The notes below the pieces were generated by a model. It saw only the letters and a program-made list of their open reading frames with translations. It was not told the DNA's origin and made no database searches. The translations under genes and the position numbers were made by a program. This document shows, piece after piece, positions 1 to 8,695 of a DNA stretch of 64,000 nt; within the stretch, counting starts at the first letter, position 1, and every line of letters begins with the position of its first letter. This stretch comes from Staphylococcus felis (lineage in GTDB: Bacteria > Bacillota > Bacilli > Staphylococcales > Staphylococcaceae), in assembly GCF_003012915.1 (NCBI RefSeq), contig NZ_CP027770.1:1860001-1924000 (forward strand), in the 5' to 3' direction.

Positions 1-1
1 A

Positions 2-160
2 GGGGCAATAGTTGCTGCAGGTGCAGTTGTAACTCAAAATGTACCTGCTGGAGCAGTTGTTGCAGGAACTCCCGCTAAAGTGATAAAAAATGCAAGTGAT
101 GTAGAAAATTCGAAAAGAGAAATAGTTGCTGCACTACGAACTTTAGATCAATCATCATAA
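2..160 (+). CDS. dapD: Tetrahydrodipicolinate N-acetyltransferase, C-terminal end (partial)
   Basis: The gene enters from the left edge and only its last 52 codons are present. The visible residues ([20 protein letters not shown], then AGTPAKVI) are hexapeptide turns of a left-handed beta-helix acyltransferase, and the tail matches staphylococcal DapD. The enzyme acetylates tetrahydrodipicolinate in the acetyl branch of DAP/lysine synthesis. That agrees with the downstream genes: deacetylase, alanine racemase and DAP decarboxylase. The frame is open to the window edge, so the start and most of the catalytic domain lie outside. Confidence 0.9.
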   Translation, partial: GAIVAAGAVVTQNVPAGAVVAGTPAKVIKNASDVENSKREIVAALRTLDQSS

Positions 161-177
161 TGGATGGACTTTAACTT

Positions 178-233
178 TAGGTGGGAGAAGGTATATATTT
201 TGATGATGTATCCCCTTCTCACTGCCTTTTTAT
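178..233 (+). terminator. Possible attenuating hairpin between dapD and dapL
   Basis: An imperfect inverted repeat (GGTGGGAGAAGG against CCTTCTCACTGCC) is followed by a short T-run just before the dapL ribosome-binding site. It may end part of the dapD transcript. The stem is interrupted, so the call is weak. Confidence 0.35.
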
Positions 234-252
234 ATTAAATTGAGGTGAAAAT

Positions 253-1401
253 ATGAGCGAACTCGAATTTGTTATTCAACATCGGCGTTATTTACACGAA
301 CATCCAGAATTAAGTTTAGAAGAATTTCAAACAACGCAATACATTAAAGGCTTTTTAGATGAGATGAATATTGATTATGAATGCCCTCTTGCCACAGGGT
401 TAGTTGCGTATTTAGATGGTAATTCTAATGAAACAATTGCTTTTCGTGCAGATATTGATGCTTTACCTATTCATGAAGAAAATGACATTCATTATCGAAG
501 TCAAGTTGAGAATAAAATGCATGCATGTGGCCATGATGGACATACTGTGGCATTGATGCTATTTGCGAAACGCTGTAAACAATTACAAATTCAAAATCAA
601 CTTCCACATAATGTGATTCTTATTTTCCAACCAGCTGAAGAATCTGGTGGCGGTGCAAATTTACTAATACAGTCAGGTGTATTTGACCCATATGAAATTG
701 GAGCAATATATGGTATACATATCATGCCTTTTGAAAATGAAGGACATTATATTGTGAAAGATCATGAAATTACTGCAAGTGCGACAGAATATCGTTTTTA
801 TTTAAATGGACAGTCAAGCCATGTCGCTAATAAAGAGCAAGGTTATTCAGCTGGTCAAGGTCTGCAACATTTACTGATACAATTATCACAAATACAACAG
901 TATCATCTAAATGGCTTGAAACATAATATTGTACATATTGGAAGGTTTAATGCAGGTGAAGCAATTAATACTGTGCCGAGTCAAGGATATTTAGAAGGTA
1001 CAATACGTACATATGATTTAAATGACTTGCACATGATTCAAAATCAAATGCAAAAAATAGCTTTAAGTATTGAACAATTATTTAATGTTAAATGTGATGT
1101 CAAATTTGCAGAGGGTTATCCTCCTACTGTTAATGATCCCACTTTGAAAAAATATGTTTTAGATAGCATTCGTTTCAATCATCAGCAAATTATAGAACAA
1201 GAATTACCCTACCTATTTGGAGAAGATTTTAGTTTTTATCGTCAAATAGCGCCATCGTATTTTGTTTTTGTAGGTGTAAAAAATGAAGAAAAACAATTCG
1301 TATCAGGTTTACACACGCCTACATTAAACTTTGATGAAAAGATTTTAATTGATGTTGCAAACTATTACGAACGGTTACTTTTTAATTATAAAGAGGTGTA
1401 A
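253..1401 (+). CDS. dapL: N-acetyl-L,L-diaminopimelate deacetylase (M20 family)
   Basis: A 382-residue M20 metallopeptidase-family amidohydrolase. Metal and catalytic motifs are visible: FRADIDALP near residues 64-72, HACGHDGH at 90-97 and QPAEESGGG near 130. Directly after dapD, the expected role is removing acetyl from N-acetyl-DAP to give L,L-DAP, the step completing the acetylated branch; hippurate-hydrolase labels for this family reflect homology only. The start is fixed by a GAGGTGA site a few bases before ATG 253. The stop is almost contiguous with alr2. The symbol follows Bacillus usage (ykuR) and should not be confused with the plant-type DAP aminotransferase of the same name. Confidence 0.85.
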   Translation: MSELEFVIQHRRYLHEHPELSLEEFQTTQYIKGFLDEMNIDYECPLATGLVAYLDGNSNETIAFRADIDALPIHEENDIHYRSQVENKMHACGHDGHTVALMLFAKRCKQLQIQNQLPHNVILIFQPAEESGGGANLLIQSGVFDPYEIGAIYGIHIMPFENEGHYIVKDHEITASATEYRFYLNGQSSHVANKEQGYSAGQGLQHLLIQLSQIQQYHLNGLKHNIVHIGRFNAGEAINTVPSQGYLEGTIRTYDLNDLHMIQNQMQKIALSIEQLFNVKCDVKFAEGYPPTVNDPTLKKYVLDSIRFNHQQIIEQELPYLFGEDFSFYRQIAPSYFVFVGVKNEEKQFVSGLHTPTLNFDEKILIDVANYYERLLFNYKEV

Positions 1402-1402
1402 T

Positions 1403-2476
1403 ATGGTAGCTACTTGGCAAGTTGATACAACGATTTTTCAGAAGAATATTCGACAAGTTGTGGGAAATCAAAAAATAATGGCTGTTGTAAAAAATAACGC
1501 ATATAATTATGGCCTTGAATTTGCTGTTCGACAATTTTTAGAAGCGGGTATCGAAGCGTTTAGCACGACTTCACTTGATGAAGCTATAAAAGTCAAAAGA
1601 ATAGCCCCAAATGCGGTTGTATTTTTAATGAATGCAACGACTCATTTCGAAAAACTGAGACAATATGGGATACACATGACTTTGCCTTCTTTATTGTTCT
1701 ATCATCGTTATAGCGACGAACTATATGATATTCATGTTCATATAGAATATGAGAATCTGTTGCATCGTTCAGGTTTTAAGTCTCTTGATGAAATAAAACA
1801 AGTTCTTAATGAACACAGTGACAATCAAAATTCTAAAATGAAAATTACTGGATTGTGGACACATTTTGGTTATGCTGATGAATTTGAATGTTCCGAGTAT
1901 GAAACCGAGCGTTACGATTGGTTGAACATTGTGGAATCACTATATGAGGAAGGATATCGATTTGAAATGATTCATTCACAAAATAGCGCAAGTTACTTTA
2001 GAGAAGGACACTTACTTGAAAGGCATACTCATGCGCGTGTAGGTATAGCTTTATATGGTTCTCGTCCCTACTCTAATTTAGAAAGAGATGCTATTTCTCA
2101 GTCACTTGTTTTAAAAGCCAACGTAATACAAGTCAGAACAGTTCATAAAGGTGAACATTGCGGTTATAGTTTTGCTTATACGGCAGTACAAAATAATACA
2201 AAATTAGCGGTAGTTGATATTGGATATGGAGATGGTATTTTGCGAAGTCGCTCAAAGCATGAAGTGATGATTAACGAGCGAATCTACCCTATTCGAGCAC
2301 TAATGATGAGTCATATGTTTGTAGAAGTTGATGAATATGTGTCACCAGGTGATGAAGTCATCATTTATAATGAGACGCTTCGAATTGATGATTACACATT
2401 CAAAGGGGTCGGCGCAAATTCTGAACAACTCAGTGCATTAAATCTCGATTCATTAAAAAAGGAGTATTTATCATGA
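1403..2476 (+). CDS. alr2: Alanine racemase, second copy (PLP-dependent)
   Basis: A 357-residue fold-type III PLP enzyme. The PLP lysine lies in [10 protein letters not shown] (Lys30), and the catalytic-tyrosine region reads CGYSF. The frame is open further upstream from 1349, but ATG 1403 is the real start: it has a GAGGTG site 7 bases upstream and begins right after the dapL stop. Staphylococci carry alr1 elsewhere and alr2 inside the lysine operon, which fits this location. It supplies D-alanine for peptidoglycan or acts in the same operon's amino-acid metabolism. It overlaps lysA by four bases (ATGA), so the two are translationally coupled. Confidence 0.88.
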   Translation: MVATWQVDTTIFQKNIRQVVGNQKIMAVVKNNAYNYGLEFAVRQFLEAGIEAFSTTSLDEAIKVKRIAPNAVVFLMNATTHFEKLRQYGIHMTLPSLLFYHRYSDELYDIHVHIEYENLLHRSGFKSLDEIKQVLNEHSDNQNSKMKITGLWTHFGYADEFECSEYETERYDWLNIVESLYEEGYRFEMIHSQNSASYFREGHLLERHTHARVGIALYGSRPYSNLERDAISQSLVLKANVIQVRTVHKGEHCGYSFAYTAVQNNTKLAVVDIGYGDGILRSRSKHEVMINERIYPIRALMMSHMFVEVDEYVSPGDEVIIYNETLRIDDYTFKGVGANSEQLSALNLDSLKKEYLS

Positions 2477-3738
2477 CAGTACAATATAATCAATACGGTG
2501 AATTAACGATGCAGGACACAAATTTAAAGTTGCTAGCTCAAAGTTTTGGAACACCCACAATCGTTTATGACGAGAAACAAATCAGAACACAAATGAGACG
2601 TTATCATGAGGCATTTCGAAAAAGTGATGTCGACTATGAGTTATCATATGCCTCTAAAGCTTTTACATGCATACAAATGGTCAAGTTGGCAAAGGAAGAA
2701 AATTTTGATTTAGACGTAGTGTCTATGGGAGAGCTATATACAGCGCTAGAGGCTGGGTTTGATCCTAAACGAATTCATTTTCATGGCAATAATAAAACGA
2801 GAGATGAAATTCAATATGCATTAGATCATGACATTGGCTATTTTGTGATAGATGCTTTAGATGAAGTTGATTTGATTGATAGCTATGCTTCTCAAAAAGT
2901 AGATGTTTTATTAAGAGTTAATCCTGGTGTTGAAGCACATACGCATGAATTCATTCAAACTGGCCAAGAAAAGAGTAAATTTGGACTCTCTATCAAATAT
3001 GGCTTGGCTGAAAAAGCGGTATCACAAATACAAAAATCGAAGTATTTAAATTTGAAGGGTATCCATTTTCATATAGGATCACAAATTGAAGATACAAAAG
3101 GTATGATTGAAACTGCAAAGATTGTCTTAACTTGGCTAAAAGAAAAGAATATTGCAATTGAATTATTAAATCTAGGTGGTGGATTCAGTGTTAAATATAC
3201 AGAAAATGATCAACCATTTAACATTGAAAAAGGCATACCTGAAATAATAGAAAGTATAAAATCGACTTGTCACACACTTGAGTATCCCCTACCTAAACTG
3301 AGTGTTGAGCCTGGACGTTCGATTGTTGCAGAAGCAGGTATAACATTATATGAAGTAGGAACAATTAAAGAAATTCCTTCAGTTAATAAGTATGTATCAA
3401 TTGATGGTGGTATGAGTGATCATATACGTACATCTTTATATGATGCAAAATATCAAGCTTTACTCGTTAATCGTAACGATAAAGTTGATGAAACGGTAAC
3501 CATTGCTGGGAAGTTATGCGAATCTGGAGATATCATTATACATGAAGCGCAATGCCCTTCTACAATTCAACGAGGAGATTATATCGCTATTTTAACAACA
3601 GGCGCTTATCATTATAGTATGGCATCTAATTACAATCAAATGCAGAAGCCTGCAGTTTATTTTGTACAAAATGGCAAAGCCCGTGAGGTTATCAAGCGTC
3701 AAAGTTTACGTCAATTAATCATTAATGATATCAAATAG
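2473..3738 (+). CDS. lysA: Diaminopimelate decarboxylase
   Basis: A 421-residue enzyme converting meso-DAP to L-lysine, the last step of the pathway encoded by this operon. The PLP lysine is in SYASKAF (Lys62), the glycine-rich phosphate loop is NLGGGFS, the substrate-pocket motif is HFHIGSQ and the cysteine motif is CESGD. The start follows an AAGGAG site and overlaps alr2 by four bases. The stop is unusual: TAG at 3736-3738 is completed by the first G of an inserted 368-bp element. The 8-bp target duplication indicates that the uninterrupted gene ended in TAA, so the protein is unchanged. Confidence 0.95.
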   Translation: MTVQYNQYGELTMQDTNLKLLAQSFGTPTIVYDEKQIRTQMRRYHEAFRKSDVDYELSYASKAFTCIQMVKLAKEENFDLDVVSMGELYTALEAGFDPKRIHFHGNNKTRDEIQYALDHDIGYFVIDALDEVDLIDSYASQKVDVLLRVNPGVEAHTHEFIQTGQEKSKFGLSIKYGLAEKAVSQIQKSKYLNLKGIHFHIGSQIEDTKGMIETAKIVLTWLKEKNIAIELLNLGGGFSVKYTENDQPFNIEKGIPEIIESIKSTCHTLEYPLPKLSVEPGRSIVAEAGITLYEVGTIKEIPSVNKYVSIDGGMSDHIRTSLYDAKYQALLVNRNDKVDETVTIAGKLCESGDIIIHEAQCPSTIQRGDYIAILTTGAYHYSMASNYNQMQKPAVYFVQNGKAREVIKRQSLRQLIINDIK

Positions 3739-4105
3739 GCTCTCAGTTAAATTGGATTGGTCGCATTAAATTAAGGAGTTACGCAATAATGGATTGCTTA
3801 ACTCCTTTTTCGTTGTGTGATCATAAAGTCTTGAACATTAATACCTCTTTTAATACAACATAAATCAGTAAAATTGAGTTGGTAAAACATATTTTATAAC
3901 TTAGGGGTGCGAATAAACACAGCAAATTTGATTGTTTCCTAAGCCGAGACTTATGAGGCATCTTGCCGTAACCGAAAATCCATTTTAAGATTGGGTAAGT
4001 TCAATCTTAAAATGAGTTGAGGTGAGGCGCCTAGAAAAGTGAGGCTTTATGGAACAATCAAATAAATGAAATTATTTATACACCAGTCCGATTTACTATA
4101 GAACC
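3738..4105 (+). mobile_element. 368-bp non-autonomous inverted-repeat element (MITE-like), copy A
   Basis: The element has imperfect terminal inverted repeats of about 24 bp (left GGCTCTCAGTTAAATTGG, right complement GGTTCTATAGTAAATCGG, both continuing to TGGT) with 17 of 24 positions matching. It is flanked by a perfect 8-bp duplication, ATCAAATA, at 3730-3737 and 4106-4113. It has no ORF of use. A second 368-bp copy lies at 60944-61311 in the opposite orientation with about 20 substitutions and no indels. Terminal GGNTCT and 8-bp duplications are the pattern of ISL3-family elements, so it is probably mobilised in trans by such a transposase; that is inference. Inside are a strong terminator hairpin near the left end and a 13-bp perfect stem around 3979-4015. 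Confidence 0.9.
3773..3811 (+). terminator. Intrinsic terminator carried by element copy A
   Basis: The stem pairs AAGGAGTTA with TAACTCCTT plus an inner GCAAT/ATTGC, followed by TTTTTCG. It lies about 35 bases past the lysA stop and would end the dap-lys operon transcript. The other copy has a paired A-to-C and T-to-G change that keeps the stem. Confidence 0.8.
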
Positions 4106-4138
4106 ATCAAATAACGGTCGATATGATTTGAATGAAAT

Positions 4139-4174
4139 AAAAAAAACAGTGAATCACCATTCACTGTTTTTTTT
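4139..4174. terminator. Bidirectional terminator between lysA and cspA
   Basis: A perfect stem ACAGTGAAT/ATTCACTGT with a 4-base loop, A6 on the left and T8 on the right. It can stop transcripts from both the dap-lys side and cspA. It was presumably the original lysA terminator before the element inserted. Confidence 0.88.
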
Positions 4175-4195
4175 AGTCAACATTGCATCTATTTA

Positions 4196-4396
4196 TTATA
4201 GTTTAACAACGTTTGCAGCTTGAGGACCGCGGTCGCCTTCAACTACTTCAAATTCAACTGATTGACCTTCTTCTAATGATTTGTATCCTTCTTGGTTAAT
4301 AGCTGAGAAGTGTACGAATACATCGTTTTCTCCTTCAACTTCGATAAAACCAAAACCTTTTTCAGCGTTAAACCATTTTACTGTACTTTGTTTCAT
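4196..4396 (-). CDS. cspA: Major cold shock protein, CspA family
   Basis: A 66-residue single-OB-fold RNA/DNA-binding protein, nearly identical to staphylococcal CspA (MsaB). RNP1 (KGFGFIEV, residues 13-20) and RNP2 (VFVHF, 26-30) are intact. ATG 4396 is preferred over an upstream in-frame ATG because GGAGG sits ideally before it and the protein then begins [10 protein letters not shown], as in the family. It acts as an RNA chaperone and, in S. aureus, as a regulator within the msa locus. It has its own promoter, a leader of roughly 120 nt and a terminator. Confidence 0.96.
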   Translation of the reverse strand: MKQSTVKWFNAEKGFGFIEVEGENDVFVHFSAINQEGYKSLEEGQSVEFEVVEGDRGPQAANVVKL

Positions 4397-4427
4397 AATC
4401 TGTGAAACCTCCAAGACTAAAATTCAA

Positions 4428-4446
4428 TATGCAATTATTCGCATAT
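4428..4446 (-). promoter_or_regulatory. Hairpin in the cspA leader
   Basis: AATATGC and GCATATT form a 7-bp stem about 30 nt before the cspA start codon. Cold-shock mRNAs commonly have structured leaders, and in S. aureus the cspA leader is reported to be processed by RNase III. A similar role here is inference. Confidence 0.45.
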
Positions 4447-4523
4447 TACAAAAAATACTAATTCACACTTCATAAAAGCTAAATATTCTTTGCAATATGG
4501 AATAATACAATTGCTTATATCCT

Positions 4524-4552
4524 ATTATAATGTAACCACTTTCTATTTGCAA
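4524..4552 (-). promoter_or_regulatory. cspA promoter
   Basis: On the minus strand, -35 TTGCAA (4552-4547) and -10 TATAAT (4529-4524) are 17 bases apart, giving a transcription start near 4517 and a leader of about 120 nt. Confidence 0.75.
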
Positions 4553-4573
4553 TACAGAAATTAAAATTTTCAA

Positions 4574-4882
4574 TTAGTCAATGACTGGCAGATTATAAAA
4601 AATTTGTTCATTTTCTAATGTAATATAACTATAAAAAATTTGTAAATTTTCATCACAATGCTCACAAAAATTCAAATCACAATTATTATAAAACGCATAG
4701 ATATTGTATTTGCCTAAAATATAATTATCATAAAAATTCATTGAGCGCTTGATAATTTGAGTATAAGCGTCTATAAATGCTTGATAAGAATCATAATGCT
4801 GCTCCTCAACAATATGTTCAGTCCAGTCATCAAATAGCCACCAGCCTTCATAATCAGCTCGTATTTTAACTAACTTCCACAT
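4574..4882 (-). CDS. DUF1033 family protein (msaA-position gene)
   Basis: A 102-residue protein starting MWKLVKIRADYEGWW, typical of the DUF1033 family of Gram-positive bacteria. It is rich in aromatic and acidic residues, with a CDLNFCEHCDE cluster (three Cys and one His close together) that might bind metal; this is only a suggestion. ATG 4882 is chosen because GGAGG lies just upstream, whereas the longer frame lacks a site. Upstream of cspA it occupies the position I remember as msaA of the S. aureus msaABCR locus. No biochemical function is known to me. Confidence 0.75.
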   Translation of the reverse strand: MWKLVKIRADYEGWWLFDDWTEHIVEEQHYDSYQAFIDAYTQIIKRSMNFYDNYILGKYNIYAFYNNCDLNFCEHCDENLQIFYSYITLENEQIFYNLPVID

Positions 4883-5034
4883 TATAAAGCCTCCAAATAA
4901 TGTATCAATAATCTTCAAGGTAATCGTTTTAGAAATAAAAATCAAGTTAAAAACCTCATAGTCTATATTATACTACTCAATTATTAGAGTTTTAAAGCGA
5001 AAGTCCGTATAATTAAAAGTAAGAGGTGGTTATA

Positions 5035-5307
5035 TTGAAACAATATGTAATAAAAGTATATGGGCGTGTGCAAGGCGTGGGTTTTCGTTATTTTACGGAA
5101 CGCATTGCTAAACAGTATCGCATTGTAGGAACAGTTGCGAATGTTAATGATTATGTAGAAGTACATGCTCAAGGCGATGTAGATGAGTTAAAATCATTTA
5201 TTAAATCGGTTACAAACGGTGCTTCCCCAGCTTCATCGGTGTCAAGTTATACAATTGATGAAGAGGCAGTGAATCATACATTTAAAAATTTTAGAGCTAT
5301 ATCTTAA
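5035..5307 (+). CDS. acyP: Acylphosphatase
   Basis: A 90-residue ferredoxin-like enzyme hydrolysing acyl phosphates. The signature VYGRVQGVGFR carries the phosphate-binding arginine (Arg18), and the catalytic asparagine is in GTVANVND (Asn36). The start is TTG at 5035: an AAGAGGTGG site lies at the right distance and no ATG fits, while the GTG at 5026 would sit inside that site. It is first of a three-gene + strand unit with xpaC and telA. The substrate in vivo is unknown. Confidence 0.88.
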   Translation: MKQYVIKVYGRVQGVGFRYFTERIAKQYRIVGTVANVNDYVEVHAQGDVDELKSFIKSVTNGASPASSVSSYTIDEEAVNHTFKNFRAIS

Positions 5308-5316
5308 AGGACGATT

Positions 5317-5958
5317 ATGATGAGATATAATCTATCACGCATTTTTGGTACTTTAGTTGGAATACCAGTGTCTTTGATTGTTTTTACAACTAGTATTTTC
5401 ACAATAGATGTATGGTTAATATTTGATGTCTTAATCGGGATTGGCGGATTTGTGTTGAGTTATATCCCAACACAAAGATTAACATCACGTGCATATCTCC
5501 AAGAAATGAATCTTACCCGAAAAGATTATCGTTATATTCAACATCAAATCATGATGGCTCAGGGGAAAACAAAGCGTATACTTAAATCATTTATAAAAAT
5601 ACGATCCATTCAAGATTTTAGACTGATTAATGATATATATCGACTAGCGCGTACTATAAATCAATCAGTTAAACATAGACCGTTTCATTTTTTTAATATC
5701 GAAAGCTTTTATTATTCTCATATTGATCATGCATTAAATTTGATAGAAAGCTACACACGTCTTTCTAAAATGCCTTTGAAGTCAAAAGATGAACGTCAAA
5801 CACTTCAACAAACGAGATTGACATTAGAGGAAGTACGTAGAACACTTATTGCTGATTTAAAACAAATCAATGCTTCAGATTATGAGCAATTAGATACTGA
5901 AATGAAACTGAATCAAATATACAAACAGAGGCGTTCGAGAAAGGAGTCAGATAAATGA
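5317..5958 (+). CDS. xpaC: XpaC-family membrane protein
   Basis: A 213-residue protein with two hydrophobic segments (about residues 8-26 and 31-50) and a long charged helical C-terminal part. It matches the XpaC family, named for 5-bromo-4-chloroindolyl phosphate hydrolysis in Bacillus but without a proven enzymatic role. It begins 9 bases after acyP (ATG 5317 or the next codon, 5320; both are served by AAAGGA) and overlaps telA by four bases. The xpaC-telA pairing is conserved in Firmicutes and suggests a shared membrane function. Confidence 0.8.
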   Translation: MMRYNLSRIFGTLVGIPVSLIVFTTSIFTIDVWLIFDVLIGIGGFVLSYIPTQRLTSRAYLQEMNLTRKDYRYIQHQIMMAQGKTKRILKSFIKIRSIQDFRLINDIYRLARTINQSVKHRPFHFFNIESFYYSHIDHALNLIESYTRLSKMPLKSKDERQTLQQTRLTLEEVRRTLIADLKQINASDYEQLDTEMKLNQIYKQRRSRKESDK

Positions 5959-7133
5959 GTGAAAAATCAAACGTTCAATCCTCTCACCCATTAGATGACT
6001 ATTTTAATAGTATTGAGAGCTCAGAACTAAATCATAACGAAAACTATGGGACTGATGAGAATATTAATCAAAAGCCTCAATTTTCTCAGCAAGATATAGA
6101 TAAAATCAATACATTAGCGCAGCAAATTAAACCGTTAGATCATGATAGTTTATTAAATTATGGTGCAAAAGCCCAGTCGCATCTCTCCCATTTTTCTCAT
6201 CAAATGTTAGATGAGATACAATCTAAAGATACAGGCCCAATTGGAGAAACATTGGATGCGCTTATGAAAAAATTAAAGGAAGTTAATCCTGATGAGTTAA
6301 CACAAAAAAACGATCATTTTTTAAAGAAAATTTTTAAGAGATCTAAAAATTCAATGCAACACTTATTTTCCCGAATGCAATCTGTCAGTGCACAGGTAGA
6401 TCGTATATCTATTACTTTAGATAAAAATAAGACCTTATTGTCTAAAGACATTCATATGCTTGATGAACTATACAATCAAAACAAAGATTACTATGATGTC
6501 ATCACTATTTATATTGCAGCTGCAGAACAGAAAAAAGAGGAAATAGAAAAGGTTTTGTTACCTGAATTAAGAGATAAAGCAAGGCAATCAGACAATCAAA
6601 TGGCTGTTCAAGATGTTGCAGATATGGAACAATTCAACGATAGATTAGACAAAAGAATATATGATTTAAAATTATCACGTCAAATCACGTTACAAACGGC
6701 ACCTCAAATACGCATGATTCAAAATATTAATCAGGCATTAGTCGAAAAAATTCAAAGTTCTATCCTAACTAGTATTCCATTATGGAAGAATCAGATGGCA
6801 ATCACCTTGACATTGCAACGTCAAAATAAAGTAGCACAAACACAAAAACAAGTAACTGATACAACAAATGAAATTTTATTAAGAAATTCAGAATTGTTAA
6901 AGCAAAATGCACGTATGACTGCTGAAGAAAATGAGCGTGGTATTGTGGATATTGAAACATTAAAAACAACACAAGATAATATTATTCAAACTATTGAAGA
7001 GACATTACAAATTCAAGCAGATGGGAAGCAAAAACGTTTAGAAGCTGAAAAAACTTTGCAAGATTTAGAAGGAGACTTAAGAAAACGTCTAAATGTAGCG
7101 GAAAATCAGCGTGATAGTGCTTTTGACAAATAA
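5955..7133 (+). CDS. telA: TelA family toxic-anion-resistance protein
   Basis: A 392-residue, mostly alpha-helical soluble protein of the TelA/KlaA/YceH family, with a disordered acidic N-terminus (about 1-60) and long coiled coils to the end. The family was named for tellurite resistance, but staphylococcal members are linked rather to cell-envelope antimicrobial tolerance; the mechanism is not established. It is translationally coupled to xpaC (ATGA). A strong terminator follows. Confidence 0.85.
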   Translation: MSEKSNVQSSHPLDDYFNSIESSELNHNENYGTDENINQKPQFSQQDIDKINTLAQQIKPLDHDSLLNYGAKAQSHLSHFSHQMLDEIQSKDTGPIGETLDALMKKLKEVNPDELTQKNDHFLKKIFKRSKNSMQHLFSRMQSVSAQVDRISITLDKNKTLLSKDIHMLDELYNQNKDYYDVITIYIAAAEQKKEEIEKVLLPELRDKARQSDNQMAVQDVADMEQFNDRLDKRIYDLKLSRQITLQTAPQIRMIQNINQALVEKIQSSILTSIPLWKNQMAITLTLQRQNKVAQTQKQVTDTTNEILLRNSELLKQNARMTAEENERGIVDIETLKTTQDNIIQTIEETLQIQADGKQKRLEAEKTLQDLEGDLRKRLNVAENQRDSAFDK

Positions 7134-7156
7134 TAAAGTTCAGTTGAATAGTAAAA

Positions 7157-7231
7157 GTGGCAAAATATTTTATTTGAATCCCCTTTCTATCGATAAAATA
7201 GGGTTTCAAAGATATCTTGCCACCTTTTTTT
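7157..7231. terminator. Convergent terminator of telA and brnQ
   Basis: Outer arms GTGGCAA/TTGCCAC flank an inner GAAtCCC/GGGtTTC pairing, and a T8 run follows on the + strand. It lies between convergent genes and overlaps the end of brnQ. It can serve both. Confidence 0.75.
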
Positions 7232-8576
7232 ATTCTTTTTCGTATACGATGATGCTAGATTTTTTAGTTATATTACTAATAACAAATGTAATGATAAACA
7301 CAATGATGGCAATTGGGAACCATTCAAGTGAATAAGCATGTAATGGTAATTGATTTAAGAAATGTATTTCAACCCAACCATTGCTGTTAATTACAGATAA
7401 AATGGATTCGATTGTAATAACACCTACCGTCACTTGTTGTACAACACGTCTAGTAGGAATAAAACGCGCTACTAAAATCATTAACACGGTCGTGATTGCA
7501 ATTGGATAAATAATTGACAATACTGGAATTGATAGTTTGATAACTGCATTTAATCCGAGATTAGATAGTACTAAACTGATAACTGTGAAAATAATAACAT
7601 AAGCTTTGTATGAGACTTTTGGTAAAATACTGTTGAAATATTCACTTACTGATACGATAAGTCCACATGCTGTTGTAAGACAAGCTAATGCAACGATAAT
7701 ACCAAGTAAATATTTACCCAATGATCCAAATCCTGTATTAGCCATTGTAACCAATAAATATGTACCAATGTTTTGGTTTTGATCAACAAGCTGTTTCATC
7801 GTATCTTCAGAAATAATCATATGATTACCTATAAATCCAAGAGAAATATAGATAAACGCTAAAGCAGCTGCAGCAATAACACCAGCCATTGCAGTTTGTT
7901 TGAAAATCTCATTTGCGTGCTTAATGCCTGTAGCTTTAACTGCATTTACGACTATCATCGAGAATGCGATAGCAGCAATAGCATCCATTGTTAAATAACC
8001 TTCTGTGAATCCTTTTGAGAAACCAGATAAGTTACTTGAAAACACTTCAGGATCTGCAACGTTTTTTGCATTTCCACTAAAGTCTACAAACCCTTTGATA
8101 ATCATAGCTAAAATCGTTACAAGAAGTAATGGTGTCAAAATAGCCCCTATACGATCAACAATTTTACCTGGGTTTAAACATAAATATAAGACAATAATGA
8201 AATAAACAATAGTAAAAATAAACAACCAAAGCGGGTTGCCTGAATTGATAATCGGAGTGATTGTCATTTCGAATGATGTTGATGCAGTCCTTGGAATAGC
8301 AAATAAAGGACCAATAGTTAAATAAATTGCTAATAGGAAAACAACTGAAAATACAGGATGAATTTTGTTAATAGCGCCTATATACCCCTGTTTATCTAAT
8401 GCACCAACTACTACTGCTAAAAGTGGTAAACCTATCCCTGTTATTACAAATGCAATAATAGCTGGCCAAAAATATTCACCACTTGATAAACCTAAGTTCG
8501 GTGGGAAAATTAAGTTACCTGCCCCAAAGAAAATTGCAAATAACATAAAGCCAATAAATATAGTATTTTTGTTCAT
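7230..8576 (-). CDS. brnQ: Branched-chain amino acid:cation symporter (BrnQ family)
   Basis: A 448-residue polytopic membrane protein of the LIVCS family importing Leu, Ile and Val with Na+ or H+. The N-terminal signature [14 protein letters not shown] and about 12 hydrophobic segments are visible. The position beside telA corresponds to the third BrnQ paralogue in staphylococci; substrate preference cannot be read from sequence. The start has AAGGAGAAGG upstream. Confidence 0.9.
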   Translation of the reverse strand: MNKNTIFIGFMLFAIFFGAGNLIFPPNLGLSSGEYFWPAIIAFVITGIGLPLLAVVVGALDKQGYIGAINKIHPVFSVVFLLAIYLTIGPLFAIPRTASTSFEMTITPIINSGNPLWLFIFTIVYFIIVLYLCLNPGKIVDRIGAILTPLLLVTILAMIIKGFVDFSGNAKNVADPEVFSSNLSGFSKGFTEGYLTMDAIAAIAFSMIVVNAVKATGIKHANEIFKQTAMAGVIAAAALAFIYISLGFIGNHMIISEDTMKQLVDQNQNIGTYLLVTMANTGFGSLGKYLLGIIVALACLTTACGLIVSVSEYFNSILPKVSYKAYVIIFTVISLVLSNLGLNAVIKLSIPVLSIIYPIAITTVLMILVARFIPTRRVVQQVTVGVITIESILSVINSNGWVEIHFLNQLPLHAYSLEWFPIAIIVFIITFVISNITKKSSIIVYEKE

Positions 8577-8695
8577 AAACCTTCTCCTTAAATTCCTTGC
8601 TAGTAAACATGATTTATTCTATCACAGATAAAATTAGAAGTCTATAAGATTTCTGAAAATTTGAAAATTGTATAGCCATTTTGCGCGTTAGTTTA

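Noticed and set aside
4281..4475. 64-codon + strand frame opposite cspA
   Set aside because: Antisense to a highly conserved gene and lacks a ribosome-binding site.
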